A stretch of DNA of 64,000 nt, taken from Bordetella holmesii ATCC 51541. Lineage in GTDB: Bacteria; Pseudomonadota; Gammaproteobacteria; Burkholderiales; Burkholderiaceae_B. Made by a program: the position numbers and the translations under genes. The first letter of the stretch is position 1. Each line of letters begins with the position of its first letter. Below the pieces are notes generated by a model. That model worked only from the letters and a program-made list of their open reading frames with translations. It did no database searches and was not told where the DNA came from. The stretch lies in NCBI GenBank assembly GCA_000612485.1, contig CP007494.1:1488001-1552000 (forward strand), given 5' to 3'. Of the stretch, positions 1 to 13,343 are shown piece by piece.

Positions 1-381
1 CTTGATCGTGGTGCCGTTGTCGACGTTCTTGAGCGCGCCGCTGTAGGTGCGCACCAGCGTGCCCCGGAAGGCTTCGGCCAGGCGTTTTTTCTGGTCATCG
101 CTGGCCTGGCGCCAGAAGCGGCCGGCGGCCAGGCGGGTCGTTTTTTCGAAATTGACGTAAGGCAGGATGTTCTGGTTGACCACCTGGTTGATGTGGTTCA
201 GGTCGCCAGACTTGACGCCGCGATCGGCCTTGAGCACGTTGATGGCGTGGTCGGCGGCATTCAGGACGAACTGGTCGGGCGCACCCTTGGGGTCAGGCGT
301 CTGGGCTGCGGCAGCGCCGCTGACGATCAGGGCGCAGGCCAGAAATACGCGTTGCACAAAGGTAAAGACAGAAAACTGCAT
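1..381 (-). CDS. mlaC: MlaC, periplasmic phospholipid-binding protein (3' end outside window)
   Basis: Only the first 127 codons are in the window; the gene continues past base 1 on the minus strand. The start is an ATG at 381, preceded by a purine-rich AAGGAG-type site. The N-terminus is a signal peptide ending near AAAAQ. The mature part (residues NQVVNQNILPYVNFEKTTRLA, split here as NILPYVNFEKTTRLAAG and FRGTLVRTYSGAL) is typical of the MlaC/Ttg2D family. Family knowledge: MlaC carries phospholipids through the periplasm between the outer-membrane MlaA complex and the inner-membrane MlaFEDB transporter. It lies between mlaD and mlaA in one minus-strand operon, which supports the call. Confidence 0.88.
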   Translation of the reverse strand, partial: MQFSVFTFVQRVFLACALIVSGAAAAQTPDPKGAPDQFVLNAADHAINVLKADRGVKSGDLNHINQVVNQNILPYVNFEKTTRLAAGRFWRQASDDQKKRLAEAFRGTLVRTYSGALKNVDNGTTIK

Positions 382-406
382 GAAAACTCCTTCTTCTTGC
401 CCGGCG

Positions 407-1198
407 TTACTTGGCCGGTTGGGTAGCGGCGGGGGTCACCTGGGCAGGCGTATCGTCCTCGTCGTCGTCATCGTAGTTGGGCAGATCGGCGTCATCGCCG
501 ACGCGGTCGCCACGCACCAGGGAAGCGCGGCGTTGCAGATAGGCGTCGCGCACGAAGCTGTACGAATCCAGCGCAACGCGGTCCACGGTGTTGGTCACGT
601 CCAGCAGATTGGCGCGTGCATCGACGACTTCCAGGCCCCAGAGCGAGTTGCGCAGCGGGATGTTGGTGATACGGCCGACCGTGGCTAACTGGTTGCCGTT
701 CCAGTCGCCAATCAGGCCTACGCCGTCGCGCACGGAACTCGCGCCCCAGAACGGCAGCACGAGGTATGGGCCCTGGCCGAAGCCCCAGACGCCCAGCGTG
801 GTGCCGAAGTCATTGGGAATCTTGCGCGCGCCGTTCATGGAGGCGACGTCGATACAACCGCCGATGCCCATGGTGGAGTTGAACAGGAAGCGGCCCAGGG
901 TATTGATGAAGTCGTGACCGCGGCCTTGCAGCATGCTGTTGGCGCCGGCCCAGATATCGCCCAGGTTGCTGAACACATTGTGCACGCAGGTGCGTACGGG
1001 GGACGGCACGACGTAGGTGTAGCCCTGGGCGACGGGCTTGAACAGCGCCCGGTCTACCGTGTCGTTGAACTTGTACACGCCACGGTTAAAGCCCTCCCAG
1101 GGGTCCTTGGGGTCCGGGTGCTGCGACGCGGCGCACCCGGCCAGCACGGCGCCGGCGGCTGCGATGGTGGTCAGGCGGGTGAGGGCTTGCATCTTCAT
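407..1198 (-). CDS. mlaA: MlaA/VacJ outer-membrane lipoprotein
   Basis: 263-residue protein with a lipoprotein signal peptide and lipobox LAGC near residue 20. The MlaA core follows: DPWEGFNRGVYKFND, then the PVRTCVHNVFSNLGD region and the hydrophobic FGTTLGVWGFGQGPYLVLPF segment (read in two parts). The C-terminal tail is acidic (NYDDDDEDD) and then Pro/Thr/Ala-rich. Family knowledge: MlaA removes mislocalised phospholipids from the outer leaflet of the outer membrane. ATG 1198 is chosen because an AAGG site lies about 11 bases upstream; a GTG at 1210 in the same frame is possible but sits directly on that site. On the coordinates it lies upstream of mlaD, so the minus-strand order is F, E, D, A, C. 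Confidence 0.9.
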   Translation of the reverse strand: MKMQALTRLTTIAAAGAVLAGCAASQHPDPKDPWEGFNRGVYKFNDTVDRALFKPVAQGYTYVVPSPVRTCVHNVFSNLGDIWAGANSMLQGRGHDFINTLGRFLFNSTMGIGGCIDVASMNGARKIPNDFGTTLGVWGFGQGPYLVLPFWGASSVRDGVGLIGDWNGNQLATVGRITNIPLRNSLWGLEVVDARANLLDVTNTVDRVALDSYSFVRDAYLQRRASLVRGDRVGDDADLPNYDDDDEDDTPAQVTPAATQPAK

Positions 1199-1262
1199 GG
1201 TGTAGCGCACCTTCGAGAGGTATTCGTAGGGTGGTGATATCGGGCCGCTGAGCAGCGCGGAG

Positions 1263-1750
1263 TTACTGAGCGCCGGACTCGCCTGCAGCCGTGCCCTGCT
1301 TTTCAGCCGTGCCGTAGAGGAACTTGCTGATCAGTTGCTCCAGCACGACAGCGCTTTGTGTATAGCGGATTTTGCCGCCATCGGCAAAATTTTCTTCCTC
1401 GCTGCCCGGGGTCACGCCGATGTATTGCTCACCCAGCAGGCCGGAGGTCAGGATGCTGGCTGAAGAGTCGGACGGAAACTGGTAGGGCACTTCCAGGTTC
1501 ATGGTGACTACGGCCTGGAAACTCTTGTCATCGAAGCTGATCTGCGAGACGCGGCCGACAACTACCCGGCGCTTTTGACCGGCGCGCGTACTTTCAAGCC
1601 ACCGATATTGTCGAAACTGGCGGTGAGTGTGTAGGTGGGCGCGAAAGAGAAGCTGCTCAGATTGCCGGCGCGCAGCGCCAGGAATACCAGCGCCGCAGCG
1701 CCCAGCAGCACGAACAGGCCCACCCAGAAATCGGTTTTTTCACGTGACAT
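1263..1750 (-). pseudogene. mlaD: MlaD, substrate-binding MCE protein, single-base frameshift
   Basis: The first 62 codons give the MlaD N-terminus: MSREKTDFWVGLFVLLGAAA, a transmembrane helix, then the MCE start FDNIGGLKVRAPVKSAG, and end at a TAG at 1562-1564. The continuation VVVGRVSQISFDDKSFQAVV and then LLGEQYIGVTPGSEEENF lies in another frame down to the stop at 1263. One extra G in the GGG run just before the TAG (plus strand CCC at 1565-1567) would restore a single protein of about 162 residues, the normal MlaD length. MlaD forms the hexameric ring of the inner-membrane Mla complex. Either a genuine frameshift or a homopolymer error. Confidence 0.85.
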
Positions 1751-1762
1751 GATGAATCCGTA

Positions 1763-2545
1763 TCAATTGCCAAACATCAGGGCAGTCAGGAGAAAGTCCA
1801 GGCCCAGCACGGCCAGCGAGCCCACCACCACGGTGCGGGTGGTGGCGCGCGCCACGCCTTCCGGCGTGGGGCGGGCCTGCCAGCCTTCATACAGCGCCAC
1901 CAGGGTCACGGTGACACCAAAAACGAGGCTTTTTATGACGCCATTGGCGACATCATTCCAGACGTCGACGCCGTCTTGCATCTGCGACCAGAATGCACCG
2001 GTATCCACACCTATCATTACGACGCCGACCACCCAGCCGCCCAGAATTCCCACCATGGAGAAGACGGCGGCCAGAATGGGCATGGCGATGACGCCGCCCC
2101 AGAAGCGCGGCACCAGTACACGGCGCATGGGGTCTACCGCCATGACCTCCATGGCAGCCAGCTGCTCGCCGGCCTTCATGAGGCCGATCTCGGCGGTCAG
2201 TGAGGTACCGGCACGCCCGGCAAACAGCAGCGCGGTCACGACCGGGCCGAGCTCGCGTACCAGTGACAAGGCCACCAGCAGGCCGAGCGCCTCCTCGGAA
2301 CCATAGCGATTCAGAGTGTAGTAGCCCTGCAGGCCCAGCACGAACCCGACGAACATGCCGGACACGGCAATGATGAGCAACGAATAGTTGCCGATGAAGT
2401 GGATCTGTTGGGAGACCAGTCGCGGGCGCTGCAAGGCGATGCCCGATCGGGCGAGCACAGCCCCAAAAAACCGGGTGAAATAGCCCACGCTGCGGATGGC
2501 GTTGCCGACACCGGCCCCGATGGCGGAAATGAAACGGGCGCTCAT
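1763..2545 (-). CDS. mlaE: MlaE, phospholipid ABC transporter permease
   Basis: 260-residue multi-spanning membrane protein of the MlaE/YrbE permease family. The start is ATG 2545 ([12 protein letters not shown]), with AAGGA 8 bases upstream; a longer in-frame extension upstream is not protein-like. Characteristic segments are [39 protein letters not shown] and [20 protein letters not shown], the last containing the cytoplasmic coupling helix. The gene overlaps the end of mlaF by an ATGA junction and is followed by mlaD after 12 bases. It supplies the membrane channel of the MlaFEDB retrograde phospholipid transporter. No internal damage is seen, unlike both neighbours. Confidence 0.93.
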   Translation of the reverse strand: MSARFISAIGAGVGNAIRSVGYFTRFFGAVLARSGIALQRPRLVSQQIHFIGNYSLLIIAVSGMFVGFVLGLQGYYTLNRYGSEEALGLLVALSLVRELGPVVTALLFAGRAGTSLTAEIGLMKAGEQLAAMEVMAVDPMRRVLVPRFWGGVIAMPILAAVFSMVGILGGWVVGVVMIGVDTGAFWSQMQDGVDVWNDVANGVIKSLVFGVTVTLVALYEGWQARPTPEGVARATTRTVVVGSLAVLGLDFLLTALMFGN

Positions 2546-3377
2546 GATTTGCGTCCTTGCTGTTGCCCCAGCCAGGCCTCGAAGGCGGGCGTTTCCGGGT
2601 AACGGAAGGCGACCGGTCCGTCGGGGGCGCCATCCAGGAACTGGCGGACATAGGGGTCTTCGGAGCCGCTCAGCGTCTCGGGGGTGCCCCACGCCTTCAT
2701 CTGGCCCTGACCCACCAGGTAGACCCGGTCGGCAATGGCGAAAGATTCCTGGATGTCGTGGGTGATCAGCACCGAGGCACAGTGCAGCCGGTCGGAAAGA
2801 TGCCGGATAAGGCGCGCGGTGATGCCCATCGAGATGGGTCCAGCCCGGCGAAAGGCTCATCATAGAGAATGAGTTCGGGTTCCAGGACGACCGCCCGCGC
2901 CAGGGCTACCCGGCGCGCCATGCCGCCGGAGATCTCGGCCACGCGCAGATGCGCGGCGGCCCGCAGGCCAACGGCGTCGAGTTTGTCGAGCACTTTATCG
3001 AGAATCTCGGCCTCGCTGCATGAGGTGTGCTCACGCAGGGGAAAGGCAACATTTTCGTAGACGTTCAGGTCGGTAAAGAGCGCACCCTGCTGAAACAGCA
3101 CGCCCATGCGCTTGCGCAGGCCCTGCAGCGTCTGGGCGGAGGCCGCCGCGACATCCTGGCCAAAGGCCAGTACCTGGCCGCGCTGCGCCACGATCTGACC
3201 GGTTGCTGCGCGCAGCAGTGTGGTTTTGCCAGACCCGGAGCCGCCCATGATGGCGACGACTTCGCCGGCGCTGACCTCGAGCGTGATGCCATAGAGCACG
3301 GTGAAGTCGCCATACCCCAGCGCCACGTCCTTGCAGGACAGTACGAGATCCGAGCTGTTGCTTGTGGAAACGGGCAT
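2542..3377 (-). pseudogene. mlaF: MlaF, ABC transporter ATPase, single-base frameshift
   Basis: ABC ATPase of the Mla transporter. The first frame from ATG 3377 gives Walker A GGSGSGKTTLLRAATG, the Q loop LFQQGALFTDL, the signature [13 protein letters not shown] and Walker [14 protein letters not shown], then runs out of frame. The remainder ([13 protein letters not shown], the H-loop [15 protein letters not shown] and a C-terminus to 2542) is one frame away. Inserting one C in the CCC run after GAC (plus strand GGG at 2836-2838) restores a normal protein of 278 residues. The break falls directly after the D-loop, so an unrepaired product would lack the H-loop histidine and be inactive. Confidence 0.86.
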
Positions 3378-3558
3378 GGGCAGCGGGTGGGTGACTGGAC
3401 GGCCCTGAGACGACTCCAAGGCACGTGCGGGGTTGGCAAAGGGGGCATTGTAGCCCGAGCCCCTCGTGCATCGCGAGGGTGACTCACCGGTGGAACAGTG
3501 TTTTCCGCCGGACGGGGCCGCCATGGCCGGTATCAAGGCAGCCCCTGGGCGGAAATCG

Positions 3559-4539
3559 CTATTGCAGCGTGATGTTACCGGCCTTGATGACGCGGGCCCA
3601 CTTGGCGGTTTCGTCGCGGATGAAGGTGCCGAACGCCTCGGGTGAGCCTCCGCCTGCCTGGCTGCCCGTATCGGAGATGGCTTTTTGCACCTCGGGATCC
3701 TTGAGAATGCGATTGAACTCCGTATTGAGCCGCGCGATGATGGGCGCGGGGGTCCCGGCAGGCGCCACAATCCCTTGCCAGTTGTAAGACTCGAACCCTG
3801 GCACGCCTGACTCGGCCATGGTGGGCACCTCGGGCAGGACGTCCAGACGTTTGGCCGAGGTCACGGCGATCGGGTGGATTTTCTTGCCCCGGATGGCCGG
3901 CAGGGCCGAATAGCCCATTTCAAACATCATGGTGATGTGGCCGCCCATCAGATCGGTGGCCGCCAGGCTGCCGCCTTTGTAGGGCACATGCACGATATCG
4001 ATATTGGCCTGCTCGCGGAACATCTCTCCCGACAGGTGGTGAGCGCCGCCCACTCCGGACGAACCGAAGGTCAGCTTGCCTGGCGAGGTCTTGGCCAGGG
4101 CGATGAGTTCGGCCAGATTCTTGACCGGGACCTCGTTGTTGACGCTGAGCACCAGCGGGCTGTTTTCGATCAGGATAACCGGGGCCAGATCTTTGTCGAC
4201 CTGATAAGGCACATCGGGCATGAGCGAAGGGTTGACCGTCAGCGGCGCCAGGTTACCCGTGCCGATGGTATAGCCGTCGGGTGCAGCCTTGGCAATGAGG
4301 TTGGTGCCGATGACCCCTCCGGCGCCCGCCTTGTTCTCGACCACGACGGTTTGCTGGAGCGCCTCGCCGAGTTTGCGCGCCAGGATACGCACGCGCGTAT
4401 CGGCAAAGCCGCCAGGCGCATAGGGCACGATCAGGGTGATGGGTTTGGCGCGGGGCCAGTTGCCCGTGTCCTGACCGTGGGCGGCGCCGGCTGCGGCGGC
4501 GATTAGGCCAGCGGCAAGCAGGGGGCGAAAGAAACGCAT
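3559..4539 (-). CDS. Bug-family tripartite tricarboxylate transporter substrate-binding protein
   Basis: 326 residues with a Sec signal peptide (MRFFRPLLAAGLIAAAAG, cut after AHG) and the TctC/Bug signatures: PITLIVPYAPGGFADTRVR, VENKAGAGGVIGTNLIAKA, PDGYTIGTGN, FGSSGVGGAHHLSGEMF and VPYKGGSLAATDLMGGHI. Bug proteins are periplasmic receptors for carboxylates and related solutes and are hugely expanded in Bordetella. No TctA/TctB membrane genes are adjacent, so the ligand cannot be guessed; orphan receptors of this kind are common in the genus. Monocistronic by position, between mlaF and ompW. Confidence 0.9.
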   Translation of the reverse strand: MRFFRPLLAAGLIAAAAGAAHGQDTGNWPRAKPITLIVPYAPGGFADTRVRILARKLGEALQQTVVVENKAGAGGVIGTNLIAKAAPDGYTIGTGNLAPLTVNPSLMPDVPYQVDKDLAPVILIENSPLVLSVNNEVPVKNLAELIALAKTSPGKLTFGSSGVGGAHHLSGEMFREQANIDIVHVPYKGGSLAATDLMGGHITMMFEMGYSALPAIRGKKIHPIAVTSAKRLDVLPEVPTMAESGVPGFESYNWQGIVAPAGTPAPIIARLNTEFNRILKDPEVQKAISDTGSQAGGGSPEAFGTFIRDETAKWARVIKAGNITLQ

Positions 4540-4603
4540 GCGCGGAACTCCTCTCTGTTATTTGAGTTAGATCCGCGCATTATGCGCTGCCGGCAAGCCA
4601 GCG

Positions 4604-5239
4604 TCAGAAACGGTAGCCCACACCAACCGAGGCGACCCAGGGATCGATGCGCGCCGTGCCGACGCGATCGCCATTGAGTTTGACCTTCGACGAGATGTCG
4701 ATATAGCGCAGGTCGGCATTGACGAACCAGCGTTCGTTCAACTTGATGTCTACGCCGAGCTGGCCGGCTACGCCCCAGGAGTCCTTGAGCTTGAGATCTG
4801 AACCGGCCAATGCGCCACGCGCCTTGGTGTCAAAGAAATGGGTGTAGTTAAGACCCACACCGACATAGGGTTGTACCGTGCTGTCGGGCAGGAAATGCCA
4901 TTGCAGGCTCAACGTGGGAGGCAGTTGCTTGGTGCTGCCGATTTTGCCCAGGCCGCTACCGTTGATATCGTGCTGGAACGGCCAGGCGCCCAACAATTCG
5001 ATACCCACGTTACGGGTGGCCATGTAAGTGACGGTGAACGACGGGCGCACATTGTTGTTGACGTCCAGCCCCACCGTGCCGTTGAGCACACTGCCGTTGT
5101 TGGACTTCGGGCGGACTTGCGACACGCCCAGTTTGAAGAGCCAGTCGCCCTCCTCGTGGGCCAACGCGGGGGCGGACAGGGCCACGCCACAGAGTGTGGC
5201 CAGGGCAATAGCGCGGGCGTGCCTGAAAACCGAATCCAT
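4604..5239 (-). CDS. ompW: OmpW-family outer membrane beta-barrel protein
   Basis: 211 residues, starting at ATG 5239 behind a strong GGAGAGAGGAA site. A signal peptide (cut after ALA, mature HEEGDWLFKLGVSQVRPKS) is followed by an eight-strand barrel pattern: NGTVGLDVNNNVRPSFTVTY, NVGIELLGAWPFQHDI, TLSLQWHFLP, VQPYVGVGLNYTHFFD, WFVNADLRYIDIS and the terminal VASVGVGYRF with the C-terminal Phe used for BAM insertion. The family forms small hydrophobic-compound channels and is often induced by low oxygen. An FNR-like palindrome lies 62 bases upstream of the start (separate entry). Confidence 0.92.
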   Translation of the reverse strand: MDSVFRHARAIALATLCGVALSAPALAHEEGDWLFKLGVSQVRPKSNNGSVLNGTVGLDVNNNVRPSFTVTYMATRNVGIELLGAWPFQHDINGSGLGKIGSTKQLPPTLSLQWHFLPDSTVQPYVGVGLNYTHFFDTKARGALAGSDLKLKDSWGVAGQLGVDIKLNERWFVNADLRYIDISSKVKLNGDRVGTARIDPWVASVGVGYRF

Positions 5240-5300
5240 TTCCTCTCTCCAGATATCTTGGTGCAGGAGTACAGGTTGGCAGAGCCAACGCCGGCCGGCC

Positions 5301-5314
5301 TTGACCTGGGTCAA
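5301..5314 (-). promoter_or_regulatory. FNR/ANR-like box upstream of ompW
   Basis: A perfect 5-4-5 palindrome, TTGAC-CTGG-GTCAA, close to the FNR consensus TTGAT-N4-ATCAA. It is centred about 68 bases before the ompW start codon, a suitable distance for activation. ompW is FNR-controlled in enteric bacteria (family knowledge); control here is inferred. Confidence 0.5.
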
Positions 5315-5384
5315 ACCCTTAGACGTTGATGCGGCAAGCGTGTTTATCCCGCCACAACGGAGCCGGTTTGCACCGCCGGAAAGC

Positions 5385-5417
5385 AAAAAGCCGGCCTGCG
5401 CAGGGCGCAGGCCGGCT
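5385..5417 (-). terminator. Rho-independent terminator after gltBD
   Basis: On the minus strand a 13-bp perfect stem (AGCCGGCCTGCGC, loop CCT, GCGCAGGCCGGCT) is followed by a run of T. It lies 22 bases beyond the gltD stop. Confidence 0.85.
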
Positions 5418-5439
5418 CGTGCGTGCGTGTCCCGGCGGC

Positions 5440-6906
5440 TTAGCGCGGCAGCTCGGAGCTTCCCATCAGGAAGGCATCGACCGATCGGGCGCACTGGCGG
5501 CCCTCGCGGATGGCCCAGACCACCAGGGACTGCCCGCGGCGCATATCGCCGGCGGCAAAGACCTTGGAAACATTGGTCTGATAGTCATCGGTGTTCGCGC
5601 GCACGTTGCCGCGCGCATCGCGGTCCACGCCAAAGGCGTCGAGCACGCTTTGCACCGGGGATACAAAGCCCATGGCCAGCAGCACCAGGTCAGCCTTGAC
5701 CTCGAACTCCGAGCCCTCGACCTCGTGCATCTTCATCTGACCCGTGGCTTCGTCCTTGACCCATTCCACACGGGCGCCGACGAGCTTCTCGATCTTGCCA
5801 TTGGCGCCTTTGAACGCCTTGGTCGTGACCGACCAATCTCGCTGGCAGCCCTCTTCGTGCGAGGACGACGTGCGCAGCTTAAGCGGCCAGTAGGGCCAGA
5901 CCATGGCGCGGTTTTCCTGCTCGGGCGGCTGCGGCATCAGTTCGAACTGAGTCACGGACAAGGCGCCATGACGGTTGCTCGTGCCCACGCAATCGGAGCC
6001 GGTGTCGCCTCCGCCGATGACGACCACATGCTTGCCGCGAGCCAGCGTCTGATTGCTCAGGCGGTCGCCGGCCACGGCCTTGTTCTGCTGGCGCAGGAAG
6101 TCCATGGCGTAGTAGACGCCTTCGAGTTCGCGTCCGGGAGCCGGCAGATCGCGGGGAAACTCCGAGCCGCCGCTCATGACCACGGCATCGAAATCGTCCA
6201 GCAGCGACTGCGGGCTGCGCACGCTCAGGCCGTCGGCGGCGGGATCCGTGGCATTGCCGATAAAGGTCGAGGGCGCGAATTCCACGCCTTCGGCTTCCAT
6301 TTGCACGACCCGGCGGTCGATCTGCGACTTCTCGAGTTTGAAGTCAGGGATGCCATAGCGCAGCAGGCCACCGATACGATCGCTTTTCTCGAACACGGTC
6401 ACGGCGTGGCCTGCGCGGGCCAACTGTTGAGCGCAGGCCAGGCCGGCCGGGCCTGAGCCCACGACGGCGACCCGCTTGCCGGTCTTGCGCGTGGGCAGCT
6501 TGGGGATCACCCAGCCTTCGGCCCAACCCTTGTCGATGATGGCGTGCTCAATGGACTTGATGCCGACAGCGTCGCTGTTGATATTCAAGGTACAGGCAGC
6601 TTCGCAGGGCGCCGGGCAAATGCGGCCGGTGAACTCCGGAAAGTTGTTGGTCGAGTGCAGCACGTCGAGCGCTGCCCGCCAGTCCTGGTGGTAGACGAGG
6701 TCGTTCCAGTCCGGAATGATGTTGTTGACCGGGCAGCCGTTGTTGCAGAACGGAATGCCGCAGTCCATGCAGCGTGCCGCCTGCTGCTTGGCCTGATCAT
6801 CGTTCAAGTGCAGAACGAACTCGCGCCAGTTCTTCAGACGCTTTTGCGGAGCTTCCGACGCCTCTTGCAGGCGTTGATACTCCATGAAACCAGTGATCTT
6901 TCCCAT
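5440..6906 (-). CDS. gltD: Glutamate synthase (NADPH) small subunit
   Basis: 488-residue beta subunit of NADPH-dependent glutamate synthase, which passes electrons from NADPH to the large subunit. Start ATG 6906 ([13 protein letters not shown]). Cysteine motifs [17 protein letters not shown] and CPAPCEAAC ligate [4Fe-4S] clusters near residues 45-110. The FAD site is [19 protein letters not shown] and the NADPH site [20 protein letters not shown]. The C-terminal end has the [17 protein letters not shown] motif of this disulfide-reductase-like family. It follows gltB after 8 bases, forming the gltBD operon closed by the terminator at 5385-5417. Confidence 0.97.
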   Translation of the reverse strand: MGKITGFMEYQRLQEASEAPQKRLKNWREFVLHLNDDQAKQQAARCMDCGIPFCNNGCPVNNIIPDWNDLVYHQDWRAALDVLHSTNNFPEFTGRICPAPCEAACTLNINSDAVGIKSIEHAIIDKGWAEGWVIPKLPTRKTGKRVAVVGSGPAGLACAQQLARAGHAVTVFEKSDRIGGLLRYGIPDFKLEKSQIDRRVVQMEAEGVEFAPSTFIGNATDPAADGLSVRSPQSLLDDFDAVVMSGGSEFPRDLPAPGRELEGVYYAMDFLRQQNKAVAGDRLSNQTLARGKHVVVIGGGDTGSDCVGTSNRHGALSVTQFELMPQPPEQENRAMVWPYWPLKLRTSSSHEEGCQRDWSVTTKAFKGANGKIEKLVGARVEWVKDEATGQMKMHEVEGSEFEVKADLVLLAMGFVSPVQSVLDAFGVDRDARGNVRANTDDYQTNVSKVFAAGDMRRGQSLVVWAIREGRQCARSVDAFLMGSSELPR

Positions 6907-6914
6907 GTCGGTCC

Positions 6915-11654
<4,740 letters not shown>

Positions 11655-11925
11655 AACGCGCTCCGCAGTGGCCTGCGTCGTAAATGGTGCAGTGCACGGT
11701 GAAGTTACCCCCTGCAAGGAGCGAGTGCAAGTTGTATTTTGATGTTTTGTCCCTAAATATATTCCTGCTAATTTAGTTTGGAATTAATTGGGGACGACAT
11801 TAATTTGACGTTATATCAATGGGTTGGAATTTCTCCCTTTAATGCGTCCCTAGTTTAATTTGGTAGCAAGCGGAAAATCCCGTTGATTCGTCCCTGATTA
11901 AATAGCCACAAAACGGCCAAAAAAA
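11655..11925 (-). promoter_or_regulatory. AT-rich gltBD upstream region with GTCCCT repeats
   Basis: No gene is visible in this stretch, which is far more AT-rich than its surroundings, especially from about 11735. It must hold the gltBD promoter (minus strand), though no clear -35/-10 pair could be assigned. The hexamer GTCCCT occurs at 11749, 11846 and 11890, each followed by an A/T-rich tract, and an inverted GGGGAC occurs near 11791. IS1001 copy 1 begins directly after it. Confidence 0.45.
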
Positions 11926-11970
11926 GGTTCATCGCGGAATAGCGTGGAGCCGTGCTTGATTGCCGTTACG

Positions 11971-11998
11971 CTTGATCCTTGATTTTTCAAGGATCAAG
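11971..11998 (+). repeat. 12-bp perfect hairpin directly before the IS1001 transposase start
   Basis: CTTGATCCTTGA, loop TTTT, TCAAGGATCAAG; the stem ends 9 bases before ATG 12008 and includes the only ribosome-binding-like AAGG. Also present in the other copies at 18743-18770 and 62089-62116. It may fold only in transcripts entering from outside and so limit transposase translation, as in IS10; this is inference. Confidence 0.7.
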
Positions 11999-12007
11999 GC
12001 CGGGATC

Positions 12008-13228
12008 ATGCTGGACCGCAAGACGATCGAGAGGTTGGGTGGGTGGGAAGGTTATCGGGTGGAGCGGGTCGTGTGGCCTGAAGGTGAGAGCCGGACGGTC
12101 ACGATTTACCTGAAGCCTTCAGCGCGAACGATGCACTGCGAGCACTGCGGCAACCGATGTCGGCAGGTGCATGAGACGACCACGCGCCGGGTGCGGGATC
12201 TGCCGCTAATGGCGCTGCGAGTGACGCTGGTAGTGCCGCGTCGGCGGGTCTGGTGCGAGCAGTGCGGTGGACCGCATCTGGAGAGGCTGAGCTGGCTGGG
12301 CCGTTACCAGCGAGTGACCGACCGGCTGGCCGAGGCGGTCAGCCAGTTGCTTGAGTCCAGCAACATTCTGGCCGTGGCGCGCTTCTTCCAACTGGGTTGG
12401 CACACGGTCAAGGCGCTGGACAAGGCCCTGCTGCGACGGGCGATCCAAGAGCCGGACTGGAGCCAGATCCACTACCTAGCGATGGACGAGTTCGCTCTAC
12501 ACAAGGGCCATCGTTATGCCACGGTCGTTGTCGATCCGATCCGCCGTCAGGTGCTATGGATCGGTGATGGCCGCTCGCGCGAGACGGCCAGAGCCTTCTT
12601 CGAACAACTGCCAACTGGGGTTGCCCAGCAGATCCGGGCCGTAGCGATCGACATGACGACGGCCTATGAGCTGGAGATTCAGGCCAACTGCCCCAACGCC
12701 GAGATCGTCTACGACCTGTTCCACGTCGTGGCCAAGTACGGCCGTGAAGTGATAGACCGGGTGCGTGTAGACCAAGCGAACCAGTTGCGGCACGACAAGC
12801 CGGCCCGCCGGGTGATCAAGTCCAGTCGCTGGCTACTGCTGCGCAATCGCAAAAACCTCGATCCGTGCCAATCGGTAAAGTTGGACGAGTTGCTCCAGGC
12901 CAACCAGCCCTTGCTCACCGCTTATCTGATGCGCGATGAGCTCAAACAGCTGTGGTTCTACCAACACCCCGGCTACGCCCGCCAGGCATGGGATCACTGG
13001 CTGCAACAGGCTCAGGGCAGCGGCATCGCCGCCTTGGCTCACTTCGCGCTCAAGCTAAAAGCCTATCTGCACGGGATTCTGTCTCGCTGTCGCCACCGGC
13101 TCAACACCAGCATCGTCGAGGGCATCAACAACACCATCAAAGTCATCAAGCGCCGCGCCTACGGCTACCGCGATCAGGAGTACTTCTTCCTCAAGATCCG
13201 GTCTGCATTCCCCGGTATTCCTCGATGA
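12008..13228 (+). CDS. tnpA: IS1001-type transposase (ISL3 family), copy 1
   Basis: 406 residues from ATG 12008 (MLDRKTIERLGGWEG). The N-terminal zinc-binding region has MHCEHCGNRCRQVHE and VWCEQCGGPH. The central helix-turn-helix-like part is followed by the ISL3 DDE domain: first Asp in IHYLAMDEFALHKGHRY, second in IRAVAIDMTTAYELEIQ, a PNAEIVYDLFHVVAKYGREV block, and the late Glu in NTSIVEGINNTIKVIKRRAY. A longer in-frame start at 11960 would run through the hairpin and is not preferred. Intact in this copy and in copy 2. Confidence 0.93.
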   Translation: MLDRKTIERLGGWEGYRVERVVWPEGESRTVTIYLKPSARTMHCEHCGNRCRQVHETTTRRVRDLPLMALRVTLVVPRRRVWCEQCGGPHLERLSWLGRYQRVTDRLAEAVSQLLESSNILAVARFFQLGWHTVKALDKALLRRAIQEPDWSQIHYLAMDEFALHKGHRYATVVVDPIRRQVLWIGDGRSRETARAFFEQLPTGVAQQIRAVAIDMTTAYELEIQANCPNAEIVYDLFHVVAKYGREVIDRVRVDQANQLRHDKPARRVIKSSRWLLLRNRKNLDPCQSVKLDELLQANQPLLTAYLMRDELKQLWFYQHPGYARQAWDHWLQQAQGSGIAALAHFALKLKAYLHGILSRCRHRLNTSIVEGINNTIKVIKRRAYGYRDQEYFFLKIRSAFPGIPR

Positions 13229-13308
13229 ACCAAAAAAAGGCGCTGTGCTGACGTGGCAGGCGCACAAATTCGGGGGCCGTGACATGCCATGGCGATGGCG
13301 TGCCAACC

Positions 13309-13342
13309 AAAAAACATTACCCGGCCAGGGGGCCGGGTAATG
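13309..13342 (-). terminator. Rho-independent terminator for the RAYT-like gene
   Basis: On the minus strand a perfect 12-bp stem CATTACCCGGCC / GGCCGGGTAATG with a 4-base loop is followed by TTTTTT. It begins 1 base after the stop codon of the gene at 13344-14087. Confidence 0.88.
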
Positions 13343-13343
13343 G

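Larger units (their letters stand above)
11926..13231 (+). mobile_element. IS1001-type insertion sequence (ISL3 family), copy 1
   Basis: Exactly 1306 bp, bounded by imperfect inverted ends GGTTCATCGCGGAATAGCG and CGGGGTATTCCTCGATGAACC read inward. Flanking 7-bp A-only duplications are at 11919-11925 and 13232-13238. Size and transposase length equal those known for Bordetella IS1001. Two further copies are at 17510-18815 and 60857-62161. It sits between the gltBD promoter region and a RAYT-like gene. Confidence 0.95.
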
